Positions 33,688-39,846 of a stretch of 52,992 bases of DNA are shown piece after piece; within the stretch, counting starts at the first letter, position 1, and every line of letters begins with the position of its first letter. A program made the translations under genes and the position numbers. The stretch is from Desulfovibrio sp. Its GTDB lineage: Bacteria > Desulfobacterota > Desulfovibrionia > Desulfovibrionales > Desulfovibrionaceae. Location: assembly GCA_031271265.1 (NCBI GenBank), contig JAISWB010000082.1, forward strand, positions 1 through 52,992, written 5' to 3'. The notes beneath the pieces are model-generated. The model did no database searches, had not been told where the DNA came from, and saw nothing but the letters and a program-made list of their open reading frames with translations.

Positions 33688-34694
33688 GATGCTCCTCCTC
33701 TGTTTTCAGCCTGCCGGACATGCAGGCAGGCTGTCCTGCCTCCGGTGCCGTGCGCCAGGCACAAGGCGCGCCCGGCAGGCAGGCCGTTACCGCACGACAA
33801 CGCCGATATCGCGTCAAAAGCCTGAGCAATCGGGATATTACCGTACACATGCCCGACATGACGCATCCCAGGCAACGCGCGCAACCGGCGCGGAACCGCT
33901 CCCGAGAGAAATACGGGCACTTCTCCGCGCGTCCCTACTCCCGTATTGTCCGGCGGATCAATGTTTCCGGCACGCCCGAAAAGGATGTCCTCGATGCAAC
34001 CGCGCCGGCATTTTCCCGCAAACGCAGATATATCCTTATCAGCAGTCAGGCAAAAAAACACCGCGCCCTCGCTGACCGGCAAGGCGGCGCGCAGGCCTTC
34101 GCGTCCGGCGCGCGAGGCGCGCATCCCGACCCTCAGGCGGGTCAGTCGCGCGAGCAGGGGGCTATATTCGTCAACAGCCCCGAAAAGGACGCGCTCAACG
34201 CGGCCTTCTTCCAACCATTGCCGCGCAATGCACAAACCGTCCGCAACGGGAAAATCCCCGCGGCACACCGTCGCGCAGGGGCCGACCAGATGCAGCGTCA
34301 CAGCCAGGGTCGCGGCGGGAATGTTCTGAACGGAACGCGAAAAGGCCAAAGGGGACGCCAGAATCTCCCCGTACGCGAGTATTGAGTCCTGAAACTCAAA
34401 AGTCGGCGTTGCCGGGCCGTAGCCGCTCACCAGGATGATGCCTGTATCGCGCGGGGGGCTTTCCGGGATCCCGGCGTCTTCCAGGGCGTTCAAGGCGCAC
34501 AACAGGGCCATGCGGCTGAAATGGTCGATCTGCCGCAAGGCGCGGGCAGGCAGCCTGGCTTTCAGCGCCGAGGTATCGGCCGCAACGGCTCGCCCGTCCG
34601 CATGGACGGCAGGCAACGGCGCGCCGCGCAACAGGGCTTCCATGCCGGTCCCGAAGCTCCCCAGGCAGGCCGTGCCGTCCACCGCAAGCTTCAT
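33684..34694 (-). CDS. Chain-length-factor-like ketosynthase (Ketoacyl-synt_2 type)
   Basis: 336 residues from MKLAVDGTACLGSFG, preceded by GAGGAGCGGACG. HFSRMALLCALNALEDAGI and GPCATVCRGDFPVADGL fit the ketoacyl-synthase fold, but the nucleophilic Cys is replaced: aligned with DACSSG of the neighbour, this protein has Asp147 (GDFPVADG), as in chain-length-factor-like subunits of aryl-polyene and dialkylresorcinol clusters. It should pair with the active ketosynthase and set chain length. The first codons are duplicated upstream as a 27-residue mini-ORF. A gene caller may extend it to GTG at 34862; that part is not family-like. Confidence 0.82.
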   Translation of the reverse strand: MKLAVDGTACLGSFGTGMEALLRGAPLPAVHADGRAVAADTSALKARLPARALRQIDHFSRMALLCALNALEDAGIPESPPRDTGIILVSGYGPATPTFEFQDSILAYGEILASPLAFSRSVQNIPAATLAVTLHLVGPCATVCRGDFPVADGLCIARQWLEEGRVERVLFGAVDEYSPLLARLTRLRVGMRASRAGREGLRAALPVSEGAVFFCLTADKDISAFAGKCRRGCIEDILFGRAGNIDPPDNTGVGTRGEVPVFLSGAVPRRLRALPGMRHVGHVYGNIPIAQAFDAISALSCGNGLPAGRALCLAHGTGGRTACLHVRQAENRGGAS

Positions 34695-34774
34695 CGTCCG
34701 CTCCTCACCGAAATATACGCGGCAGTATCGGTCCCGAAACTTCCCAGGCAGGCCGTGTCGTCCACCGCAAGCAT
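34691..34774 (-). CDS. Duplicated gene start forming a 27-residue leader ORF
   Basis: Reads MLAVDDTACLGSFGT, then TAAYISVRSGR and stop. The first 15 residues copy the start of the downstream ketosynthase-like protein (MKLAVDGTACLGSFGT). The copy arose by an 80-bp tandem duplication, so it is out of frame with the full gene, and its TGA overlaps the real ATG as ATGA. It has its own GGGAACGG upstream. It may act as a translated leader coupling the gene to its neighbour, or be an inert scar. Confidence 0.55.
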   Translation of the reverse strand: MLAVDDTACLGSFGTDTAAYISVRSGR

Positions 34775-34851
34775 CGTCGTCCGTTCCCCGCCGAAACAAG
34801 CGCGGTGATGCGGGCGATGCACGGTGCCGCCCGGCTTGCCGGCCGTAAGCG
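34694..34851 (-). repeat. 80-bp tandem duplication at a gene start
   Basis: The block GGAACGGACGACGATGCTTG..GGGACCG (about 34730-34790) is repeated at about 34650-34712 (GGAGCGGACGATGAAGCTTG..GGGACCG). The two ATGs are 80 bp apart. Confidence 0.8.
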
Positions 34852-36288
34852 TCACTGTTCACCCCCGGTCAGGACAAGCGCGGAATTGTTGCCGCCGAAG
34901 GCCAGGGACAGCGACACGGCCGCTCCGCCCCGCACCGGCAAAGGCGCGTTGACGGGACTGAAGCCCAGGGCAGGGTCGGGTTCCCGAAAATTCGGCGTGG
35001 CCGGGAGCGACCCGTCGGCCAGATGCGCCGCGCTCAACACGGCTTCTATCGCGCCTGCGGCGCCCAGGGTATGCCCGGTGGCGCCCTTGGTCGCTATAAC
35101 CGGGATGCCGGGGCAGCGCGTCGTGAAAAAGGCGGCTTCGGCGGCATCGTTCACGGCAGTGGCCGTGCCGTGGGCGTTTATAAACGCCATGTCCTCCATG
35201 CGCAGACCCGCCTGCGCCAGTGCCTGTTGCACGGCCGAGGCAAGCCCGCGTCCTTCCGGATGCGGCGCGGTCAGATGATGGGCGTCGGCGGCTGTTCCGT
35301 AACCGGCCGCAAAGGCGACGGCCTTCACTTTCCTCTTCCTGCGCGACGCTTCCGTTTCCAGAAGCATGAAGCCTGCTCCCTCTCCCAACGTCAGACCGTC
35401 CCTGCGGCGGTCGAAAGGGCGGCAGACGGTCGGGGAAGGCAGGCGCAGACCGGCGAATCCGACATAAGTGATGTAAGAGAGAGCATCGGCGCCGCCCGCA
35501 AGCACAAGGTCGCAAATTCCGGAGCGTATCCACCCCGCCCCTATGCCTACGGCGTCCGTGCCGGAAGAACAGGCATCGGCAACGCTCAGCGCAGGCCCGG
35601 AACAGCGAAAGATTTCACCGAGAGCCTGCGCCGGATTCGCGGTCAGATAATCCTCAATCTCCGTCAGAGGTAAGTTTTGCTTCTCAACCGCAGGGCCGTC
35701 TTCACCGCCTGCGCCGTTCGCCCCGGATGTGCTGCCCGCCCCGCGGCCCCGGTTTGTTCCGCCTGCGCCGTTCGCCCCGGATGCGCTGCCCGCCCCGCGG
35801 CCCCGGTTTGTTCCGCCGGCACCGTCCGCCCGCTCCGGGCAAAGCTCGGAAATGTTGTTCCCGGCCTTGAGCGCGGCGTAGAGAGGAAAAAAATCAAGGG
35901 AGGCGCCGACGGAAGTGCCTACAACGATACCCAGGCGCAGGCCGGGAGGCTCCGCTGTTTCGGAAAAGCCGGCCGATCTCCAGGCTTCCAGCGCGGCGCA
36001 CAAGGCGAGCATCGTGGTGCGCGACAGCCTGAGAGGGGCCTCCGCAGGATCCGGAAATACGCCTGTGAATCCGCGTTCCCCACTTCTCCCTGCGGGCCGC
36101 TCCGGGCAAAGCCCGAATGCTGCCTCCGCGCAACGGAATACGGGAAAGCCGAACGCAACGGCAAAGGGCGGCGGCGTCGGCTGAAATTCCCTTTCCCGCT
36201 CCAGGGTGCGCAAAGTGTCCGGCAGACAAGACCCCGCAGCCGTGACCAGCCCCATGCCGCTTATTGCGACAGGCCCGGCCCGGCGCAC
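34852..36288 (-). CDS. Beta-ketoacyl-ACP synthase with repeat insertion
   Basis: 478 residues, GTG start overlapping the ACP gene by 28 bp. The catalytic triad is complete: Cys240 (VADACSSGTDA), His373 (NAHGTAT) and His405 (GATGHTLGAAGAIE), with Lys401. It condenses malonyl-ACP with an acyl chain. Two insertions distinguish it: residues 55-85, and 155-200, the latter Gly/Asn/Arg-rich and built from two 54-bp repeats, placed just before the conserved block ahead of the active site. With the chain-length-factor-like neighbour it would form a heterodimer as in aryl-polyene or type II polyketide systems. Confidence 0.93.
   Translation of the reverse strand: MRRAGPVAISGMGLVTAAGSCLPDTLRTLEREREFQPTPPPFAVAFGFPVFRCAEAAFGLCPERPAGRSGERGFTGVFPDPAEAPLRLSRTTMLALCAALEAWRSAGFSETAEPPGLRLGIVVGTSVGASLDFFPLYAALKAGNNISELCPERADGAGGTNRGRGAGSASGANGAGGTNRGRGAGSTSGANGAGGEDGPAVEKQNLPLTEIEDYLTANPAQALGEIFRCSGPALSVADACSSGTDAVGIGAGWIRSGICDLVLAGGADALSYITYVGFAGLRLPSPTVCRPFDRRRDGLTLGEGAGFMLLETEASRRKRKVKAVAFAAGYGTAADAHHLTAPHPEGRGLASAVQQALAQAGLRMEDMAFINAHGTATAVNDAAEAAFFTTRCPGIPVIATKGATGHTLGAAGAIEAVLSAAHLADGSLPATPNFREPDPALGFSPVNAPLPVRGGAAVSLSLAFGGNNSALVLTGGEQ
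35707..35814 (-). repeat. Two 54-bp in-frame repeats in the ketosynthase gene
   Basis: Copies 35707-35760 and 35761-35814 differ at one base and each encodes 18 residues (GANGAGGTNRGRGAGSxS). They are nearly identical, so the duplication is recent. Confidence 0.95.
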
Positions 36289-36545
36289 GGCAACTCGCCT
36301 TTGCGGGTTTCAATATACCCGGCAAGGGCATCGACGGAGGCGAACGCTTCACGGGCGGCGTCGATATCCTCGATGATCACGCCGAACCGGCGCTGCACCA
36401 GTACAGTCAGTTCAACGGCGTCCAGAGAATCAAGCCCCAGCCCCTCACCGAAAAGGGGGGCCGCGTTGTCGATGTCCTCGGGACCGATGTCTTCCAGCCG
36501 CAGTTCCTTGATCAGCTCTTGCTTCAGAGCAGTGCGGATATCCAT
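36261..36545 (-). CDS. Acyl carrier protein
   Basis: 94 residues, PP-binding family. The phosphopantetheine serine is Ser40 in GEGLGLDSLDAVELTVL; MDIRTALKQELIKELRLEDI is the usual first helix. A 12-residue tail is extra. It carries the growing chain for the adjacent ketosynthases and receives the starter from the ligase. It is not the housekeeping AcpP: the sequence around the serine (GLGLDSLD) and the neighbours are of the specialised type. It lies 6 bp after the acyltransferase and overlaps the ketosynthase. Confidence 0.93.
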   Translation of the reverse strand: MDIRTALKQELIKELRLEDIGPEDIDNAAPLFGEGLGLDSLDAVELTVLVQRRFGVIIEDIDAAREAFASVDALAGYIETRKGELPCAGPGLSQ

Positions 36546-36551
36546 GCTGCT

Positions 36552-37460
36552 TCAGCTCTCCCAGAGGTCGTAAAAGTTGAAAAACCGGTACGGGTTGTCG
36601 AGAACGAAACGTTCCAGGGCAGAGGCAAAGCGTTGCGCGTATGCCCGGTACGCCTGCGCCTGCCTGCCCAGACCGGCAGGCGGCCGGATGCATTCCGCGC
36701 AATGCAGGCTGCCGCGCAACGGTCCCGTGCGCCGGGCAAATACGCACAGCACCGGCGCGCCGCTCGCCGAGGCCAGCCTGTACGCCAGACAGGGCATGCG
36801 CACCGGCGCGCCTAAAAAAGACACCCTAACCGCCTGCTCCGCGCTGCCTTCGACGCGGTCGCCCATCAAACACAGCACTCCACCTTGACGCAAATGCCGC
36901 AGTAAGGCAAGGACCGTTTCGGGACCGCCGCCTGTGCGGAGTATCCTGTACGGCGGCTCCTGCCCGGTATGCTCGTGAATCTGCTTGTCCACATCGTCCG
37001 GCTCGCTGTGTTGCAACACGATGACCGGCAATCCCGAAATTTCCGCCAGGGCGTGGGTCGCCGCCTGCAGGCAGCCGGTGTGCGCGGACAGCAGGATCAC
37101 GCCGTTGCCTTCCGCAAGCAGCGGGCGGGGGTCTTCTCCGCGGATTTCCTCAAAGATGAAGCCGCCGCGCAACCCCGCAGCGGCCCTGTCCACCAGGCAT
37201 TGTCCGAAGGACCACTGCAGTTTCCAGGCGTGCCTCCAGGCCGCCGCCCGGCCCGCGCCCGGAAATCGCCGTTCCAGGTATGCCCTGCTGCGCCTGCGTA
37301 CGGACGGCCTGAGCGTGTACCAGGTGACGACAAAAAACAGCAGCACATAAGCTACCGTTGTGCCGGCCGCGCGGATCAGCGCGTAAAAGACGGCATGCTG
37401 CGCGCGCGAGCCGAGGCTGCGACTGCTCCAGGGGGCGTTCACGGCGTTTTTCCCCCACAT
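36552..37460 (-). CDS. LpxL-type lysophospholipid/lipid A acyltransferase (ApeD-like)
   Basis: 302 residues. The start MWGKNAVNAPWSSRSLGSR followed by QHAVFYALIRAAG matches the usual N terminus of this family, then one membrane helix (TVAYVLLFFVVTWYTL). The catalytic His is in ILLSAHTGCLQAATHAL (usual H-x4-D/E; here HTGCLQ, so the acidic partner is not in the standard place). LMGDRVEGSAEQAVRVSFLGAPVRMP is the second conserved block, shown in parts. In aryl-polyene clusters such an enzyme attaches the chain to a lipid or sugar acceptor. No Shine-Dalgarno is seen; translation may be coupled to the ORF before it. Confidence 0.88.
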   Translation of the reverse strand: MWGKNAVNAPWSSRSLGSRAQHAVFYALIRAAGTTVAYVLLFFVVTWYTLRPSVRRRSRAYLERRFPGAGRAAAWRHAWKLQWSFGQCLVDRAAAGLRGGFIFEEIRGEDPRPLLAEGNGVILLSAHTGCLQAATHALAEISGLPVIVLQHSEPDDVDKQIHEHTGQEPPYRILRTGGGPETVLALLRHLRQGGVLCLMGDRVEGSAEQAVRVSFLGAPVRMPCLAYRLASASGAPVLCVFARRTGPLRGSLHCAECIRPPAGLGRQAQAYRAYAQRFASALERFVLDNPYRFFNFYDLWES

Positions 37461-37580
37461 ACGGAAGGAGAGCCCGGAACTTCGCGGTGCTGCGCGCGCG
37501 AGCCGAGGCTGCGATTCTGCCGATGGGCGTTCACGGCGTTTTTTCCCCGCATACGTAAGGAGAGCCCGGAACTTCGCGCG
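37394..37580 (-). repeat. 92-bp tandem duplication across a gene junction
   Basis: GCGCGCGAGCCGAGGCTGCGA, then GGGCGTTCACGGCGTTTTT and GGAGAGCCCGGAACTTCGCG occur twice, 92 bp apart (motifs shortened). The copies differ at a few positions, mainly in the 12 bases between the first two motifs. Confidence 0.92.
37439..37552 (-). CDS. Duplicated acyltransferase start forming a 37-residue leader ORF
   Basis: Starts MRGKNAVNAHRQNRSLGSR, a copy of the acyltransferase N terminus, then continues REVPGSPSVCGGKTP, a copy of the glycosyltransferase C terminus, and stops. It results from a 92-bp tandem duplication of the glycosyltransferase/acyltransferase junction. Its start overlaps the glycosyltransferase stop by 22 bp and its stop overlaps the acyltransferase start by exactly the same 22 bp. 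A ribosome could pass from one gene to the next through it. Confidence 0.6.
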   Translation of the reverse strand: MRGKNAVNAHRQNRSLGSRAQHREVPGSPSVCGGKTP

Positions 37581-38802
37581 GTTGTTTGCGCAAAGAGCGC
37601 CGCAACGCGCAGGCCGGCACCCATACGGCCAAGCCGCACAGCAGGGCCGAAAGCGGGGCGACGACAAGGGAACCGACAATCCATTCCCCGATACGATCCA
37701 GGGCCTCATAGCCGAGAGTGCGCAGGGATATTTCCGTCAAGAAACGTCCGTGGCGCAAATAATGCCCTGCCTCGATGCACAGGGCAGGCACAAAGGGCGG
37801 CATGCCGAGCTGGCCTGCCGCCAGGGCGACGGTTTTGTTCAGTCTGAGCGCGCCGGAAACGACGATGATCAGGATACTGTGCAGGCCTATGAGGGGCAGG
37901 GCGGAGATTCCCGCCCCGACGGCCGCGCCCAGGGCGAGCTTTCCCGGAACGGCATCGTTCGCCGCAAGCAGGCGCAGGGAACGCAGGGGATGCAGCAGGC
38001 TGACGGCTTCGTCCTCTTTACCCGCGCAATGTTTGTGCGGCAAGGGGAGAATGGAGCGCAGCGTGAGCCGGGTGTTCAACGCGGCTGTGCGCAGGTTGTC
38101 CGCCACGGGCCTGAAGTGGGAAATGCGCTTTCCGGCGGGCGGATAGTAGACACGCACGGGGATGCCTTTCACGGTGAAACCGGCCCAGCTTGCCCGGACA
38201 AGCACCTCCACCTCGAAGGCGTAACGCCGGGACGAGCAATTCACGGCATTCAGGACGGTCAGGGGATACAAACGCATACCGCTCTGCACGTCCCCGATAC
38301 GCTCGCCGGTCTGCACCGTGTACCAGAAGTTGGAAAAACTCCTGCCGAACCTGGAGGACAAAGGCGCCGCGCACGCCGTAAAATCGCGTTCCCCGACGAT
38401 GAGCGCCCGCGGATCGGCGCGCGCGGCGGCAATGAAAGCGGTGACAGCATCGGGGTCGTGTTGCCCGTCGGCATCAACGGTGAGGATGTGCGTCATGCCC
38501 ATGCGCGCGGCCGCCGTCGCGCCTGCCAGAACGGCCGCGCCCTTGCCCAGGTTGCGTTCGCTGCGCAGGCAGAGCACGGGCAGGCCGGAAAGCGGATGCC
38601 CCGTATCCGGAACAAAAGGGAATCCGTAGCCTGTCTGCTCCGCACGGCGCGCGGGGAGATCCGTGCTGCCGTCGTCAACCGCCAAAACATGCGGGCAACG
38701 GCGTAAAACCCCGCGCACCACGTCCGGCAAGGTCGGGGCGTGGTTGAAAACCGGCACGACAACCGTCAGCCGGTCCGGAGAAAAGTCCGTTTCGCCCGTC
38801 AC
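37531..38802 (-). CDS. Glycosyltransferase family 2 fused to DUF2062 (ApeJ-like)
   Basis: 423 residues, GTG start preceded by TTGGAGGAT. The GT2 domain (1-230) has VVVPVFNHAPTLPDVV, SERNLGKGAAVLAG and the DxD motif in ILTVDADGQHDPDAV. The C-terminal 170 residues are a DUF2062 membrane domain: GKLALGAAVGAGISALPLIG, LAAGQLGMPPFVPALCIEAG. This fusion is typical of aryl-polyene-type clusters, where it may glycosylate or anchor the lipid. It starts 16 bp after the PLDc_N gene and ends inside the duplicated junction. Confidence 0.9.
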   Translation of the reverse strand: MTGETDFSPDRLTVVVPVFNHAPTLPDVVRGVLRRCPHVLAVDDGSTDLPARRAEQTGYGFPFVPDTGHPLSGLPVLCLRSERNLGKGAAVLAGATAAARMGMTHILTVDADGQHDPDAVTAFIAAARADPRALIVGERDFTACAAPLSSRFGRSFSNFWYTVQTGERIGDVQSGMRLYPLTVLNAVNCSSRRYAFEVEVLVRASWAGFTVKGIPVRVYYPPAGKRISHFRPVADNLRTAALNTRLTLRSILPLPHKHCAGKEDEAVSLLHPLRSLRLLAANDAVPGKLALGAAVGAGISALPLIGLHSILIIVVSGALRLNKTVALAAGQLGMPPFVPALCIEAGHYLRHGRFLTEISLRTLGYEALDRIGEWIVGSLVVAPLSALLCGLAVWVPACALRRSLRKQPREVPGSPYVCGEKTP

Positions 38803-38818
38803 GCATCCTCCAACCTGC

Positions 38819-39076
38819 TCAGGCGCGTGTTCCGCCCGTCTGCCCCACCGTCTGCCCCGCCGCGTGTCCCGCTGCCGGCTTCGCCGCGCGGCGCATGCCG
38901 AATACAAGGTAGGCCAGGCCGCCGACAACCGGCACAAACACGCAGCATCCCAGCCAGAGCAGACGCTCCTGAGGGCTGGGGAAAACACGGCGGAAGGCGT
39001 GCGCTATGCCGAAAAGATTGATCAGGGCGGGCAGGGCCAAAAGACCGTAAAACAGCAACGGGTGCATTTCCGTCAT
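38819..39076 (-). CDS. Small PLDc_N-type membrane protein
   Basis: 85 residues from MTEMHPLLFYGLLALPALIN. Two membrane helices (LLALPALINLFGIAHAF and LLWLGCCVFVPVVGGLAYLVFG) and a polar tail; the arrangement matches PLDc_N (phospholipase-D N-terminal-like) small proteins. Its ATG overlaps the lspA stop (ATGA). Role unknown, but the pairing with lspA is commonly seen in this bacterial group as far as I recall. Confidence 0.8.
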   Translation of the reverse strand: MTEMHPLLFYGLLALPALINLFGIAHAFRRVFPSPQERLLWLGCCVFVPVVGGLAYLVFGMRRAAKPAAGHAAGQTVGQTGGTRA

Positions 39077-39555
39077 CCGGCATCCCTGCGCGGCCCGCGC
39101 AGCATGCTCAGGGCGGCGAGCCCGGCGCCGATGCACAGGCCCGTATCGGCGACATTGAAGGCGGGCCAGTGCAACGCGCCGTAGTGAAAATCCAGAAAAT
39201 CCGTCACGGCGCCCAGGCGCAGCCGGTCCGCAAGGTTACCCAGCGCGCCGCCCGTTATCAATCCAAGGGCCAGGAACAACAAGGTGTCGTTTTCCCCGGC
39301 GGAGCGGACCAGAAAAAACACCGCGACCAGCGCCGCTGCCGTCAACGCGCCGAACAGCACGACCTGCACGCCCAACGCCGGATCGTTGAGTATACCGAAC
39401 ACCGCCCCGTAATTGCGCACATGCACGAGGTTGAAAAAGTCGGTCACGACGATTGATTTTCCGTACCCGACAGCGCCCGCGACGATATGTTTGCTCACCT
39501 GATCCGGAACAAACACCGCCGGTGCGGACGCGGCAAGTATCACCCAGCGCCGCAT
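39073..39555 (-). CDS. lspA: Lipoprotein signal peptidase
   Basis: 160 residues, four membrane helices. The catalytic aspartates lie in GGALGNLADRLRLGAVTDFLDF and FNVADTGLCIGAGLAAL (motifs shortened to conserved parts: GNLADR and FNVADT). LspA cleaves signal peptides from prolipoproteins after lipid addition, in the inner membrane. It is the first gene of the operon that continues with the PLDc_N protein and the polyene-like genes. Confidence 0.95.
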   Translation of the reverse strand: MRRWVILAASAPAVFVPDQVSKHIVAGAVGYGKSIVVTDFFNLVHVRNYGAVFGILNDPALGVQVVLFGALTAAALVAVFFLVRSAGENDTLLFLALGLITGGALGNLADRLRLGAVTDFLDFHYGALHWPAFNVADTGLCIGAGLAALSMLRGPRRDAG

Positions 39556-39639
39556 GTGCCTCCTTAATGACCTGTCCGGCGCAGGGGGAAAATCATCGAC
39601 CGGAAACGGCGGAAAGCCGATGATCCCCTGCGTTCCGGA

Positions 39640-39805
39640 TGAGGGGGTCCGGGGGAAATCATTTCCCCCGGCAGAGTCCGGGACCGAGTCCCGGCGGGGT
39701 TCGGGGCAGAGTCCCGAATTAACCGGCGTTTCCTTTCCCCCGGCAGAGTCCGGGACCGAGTCCCGGCGGGGTTCGGGGCAGAGTCCCGAATTAACCGGAG
39801 TTTCC
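39640..39805. repeat. Family B repeat with two tandem 72-bp copies
   Basis: A GGGGAAATCATTTCCCCC palindrome (about 39651-39668) leads into two tandem 72-bp units (39662-39733 and 39734-39805), nearly identical, each with CCGGGACCGAGTCCCGG and GGGGCAGAGTCCCG. On the minus strand each can fold as CCGGGAC/GTCCCGG. The whole 39556-39846 gap between lspA and the lipoprotein gene is such sequence; no gene is seen in it. Confidence 0.92.
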
Positions 39806-39846
39806 TTAATCCGCTCCGGGCGGCCGGTGTACCTTCAAAAAATACG

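Noticed and set aside
34694..34862. Extending the chain-length-factor-like gene to GTG at 34862
   Set aside because: The extra 56 residues are the duplicated start read in another frame and do not fit the family; ATG at 34694 has a good ribosome-binding site.
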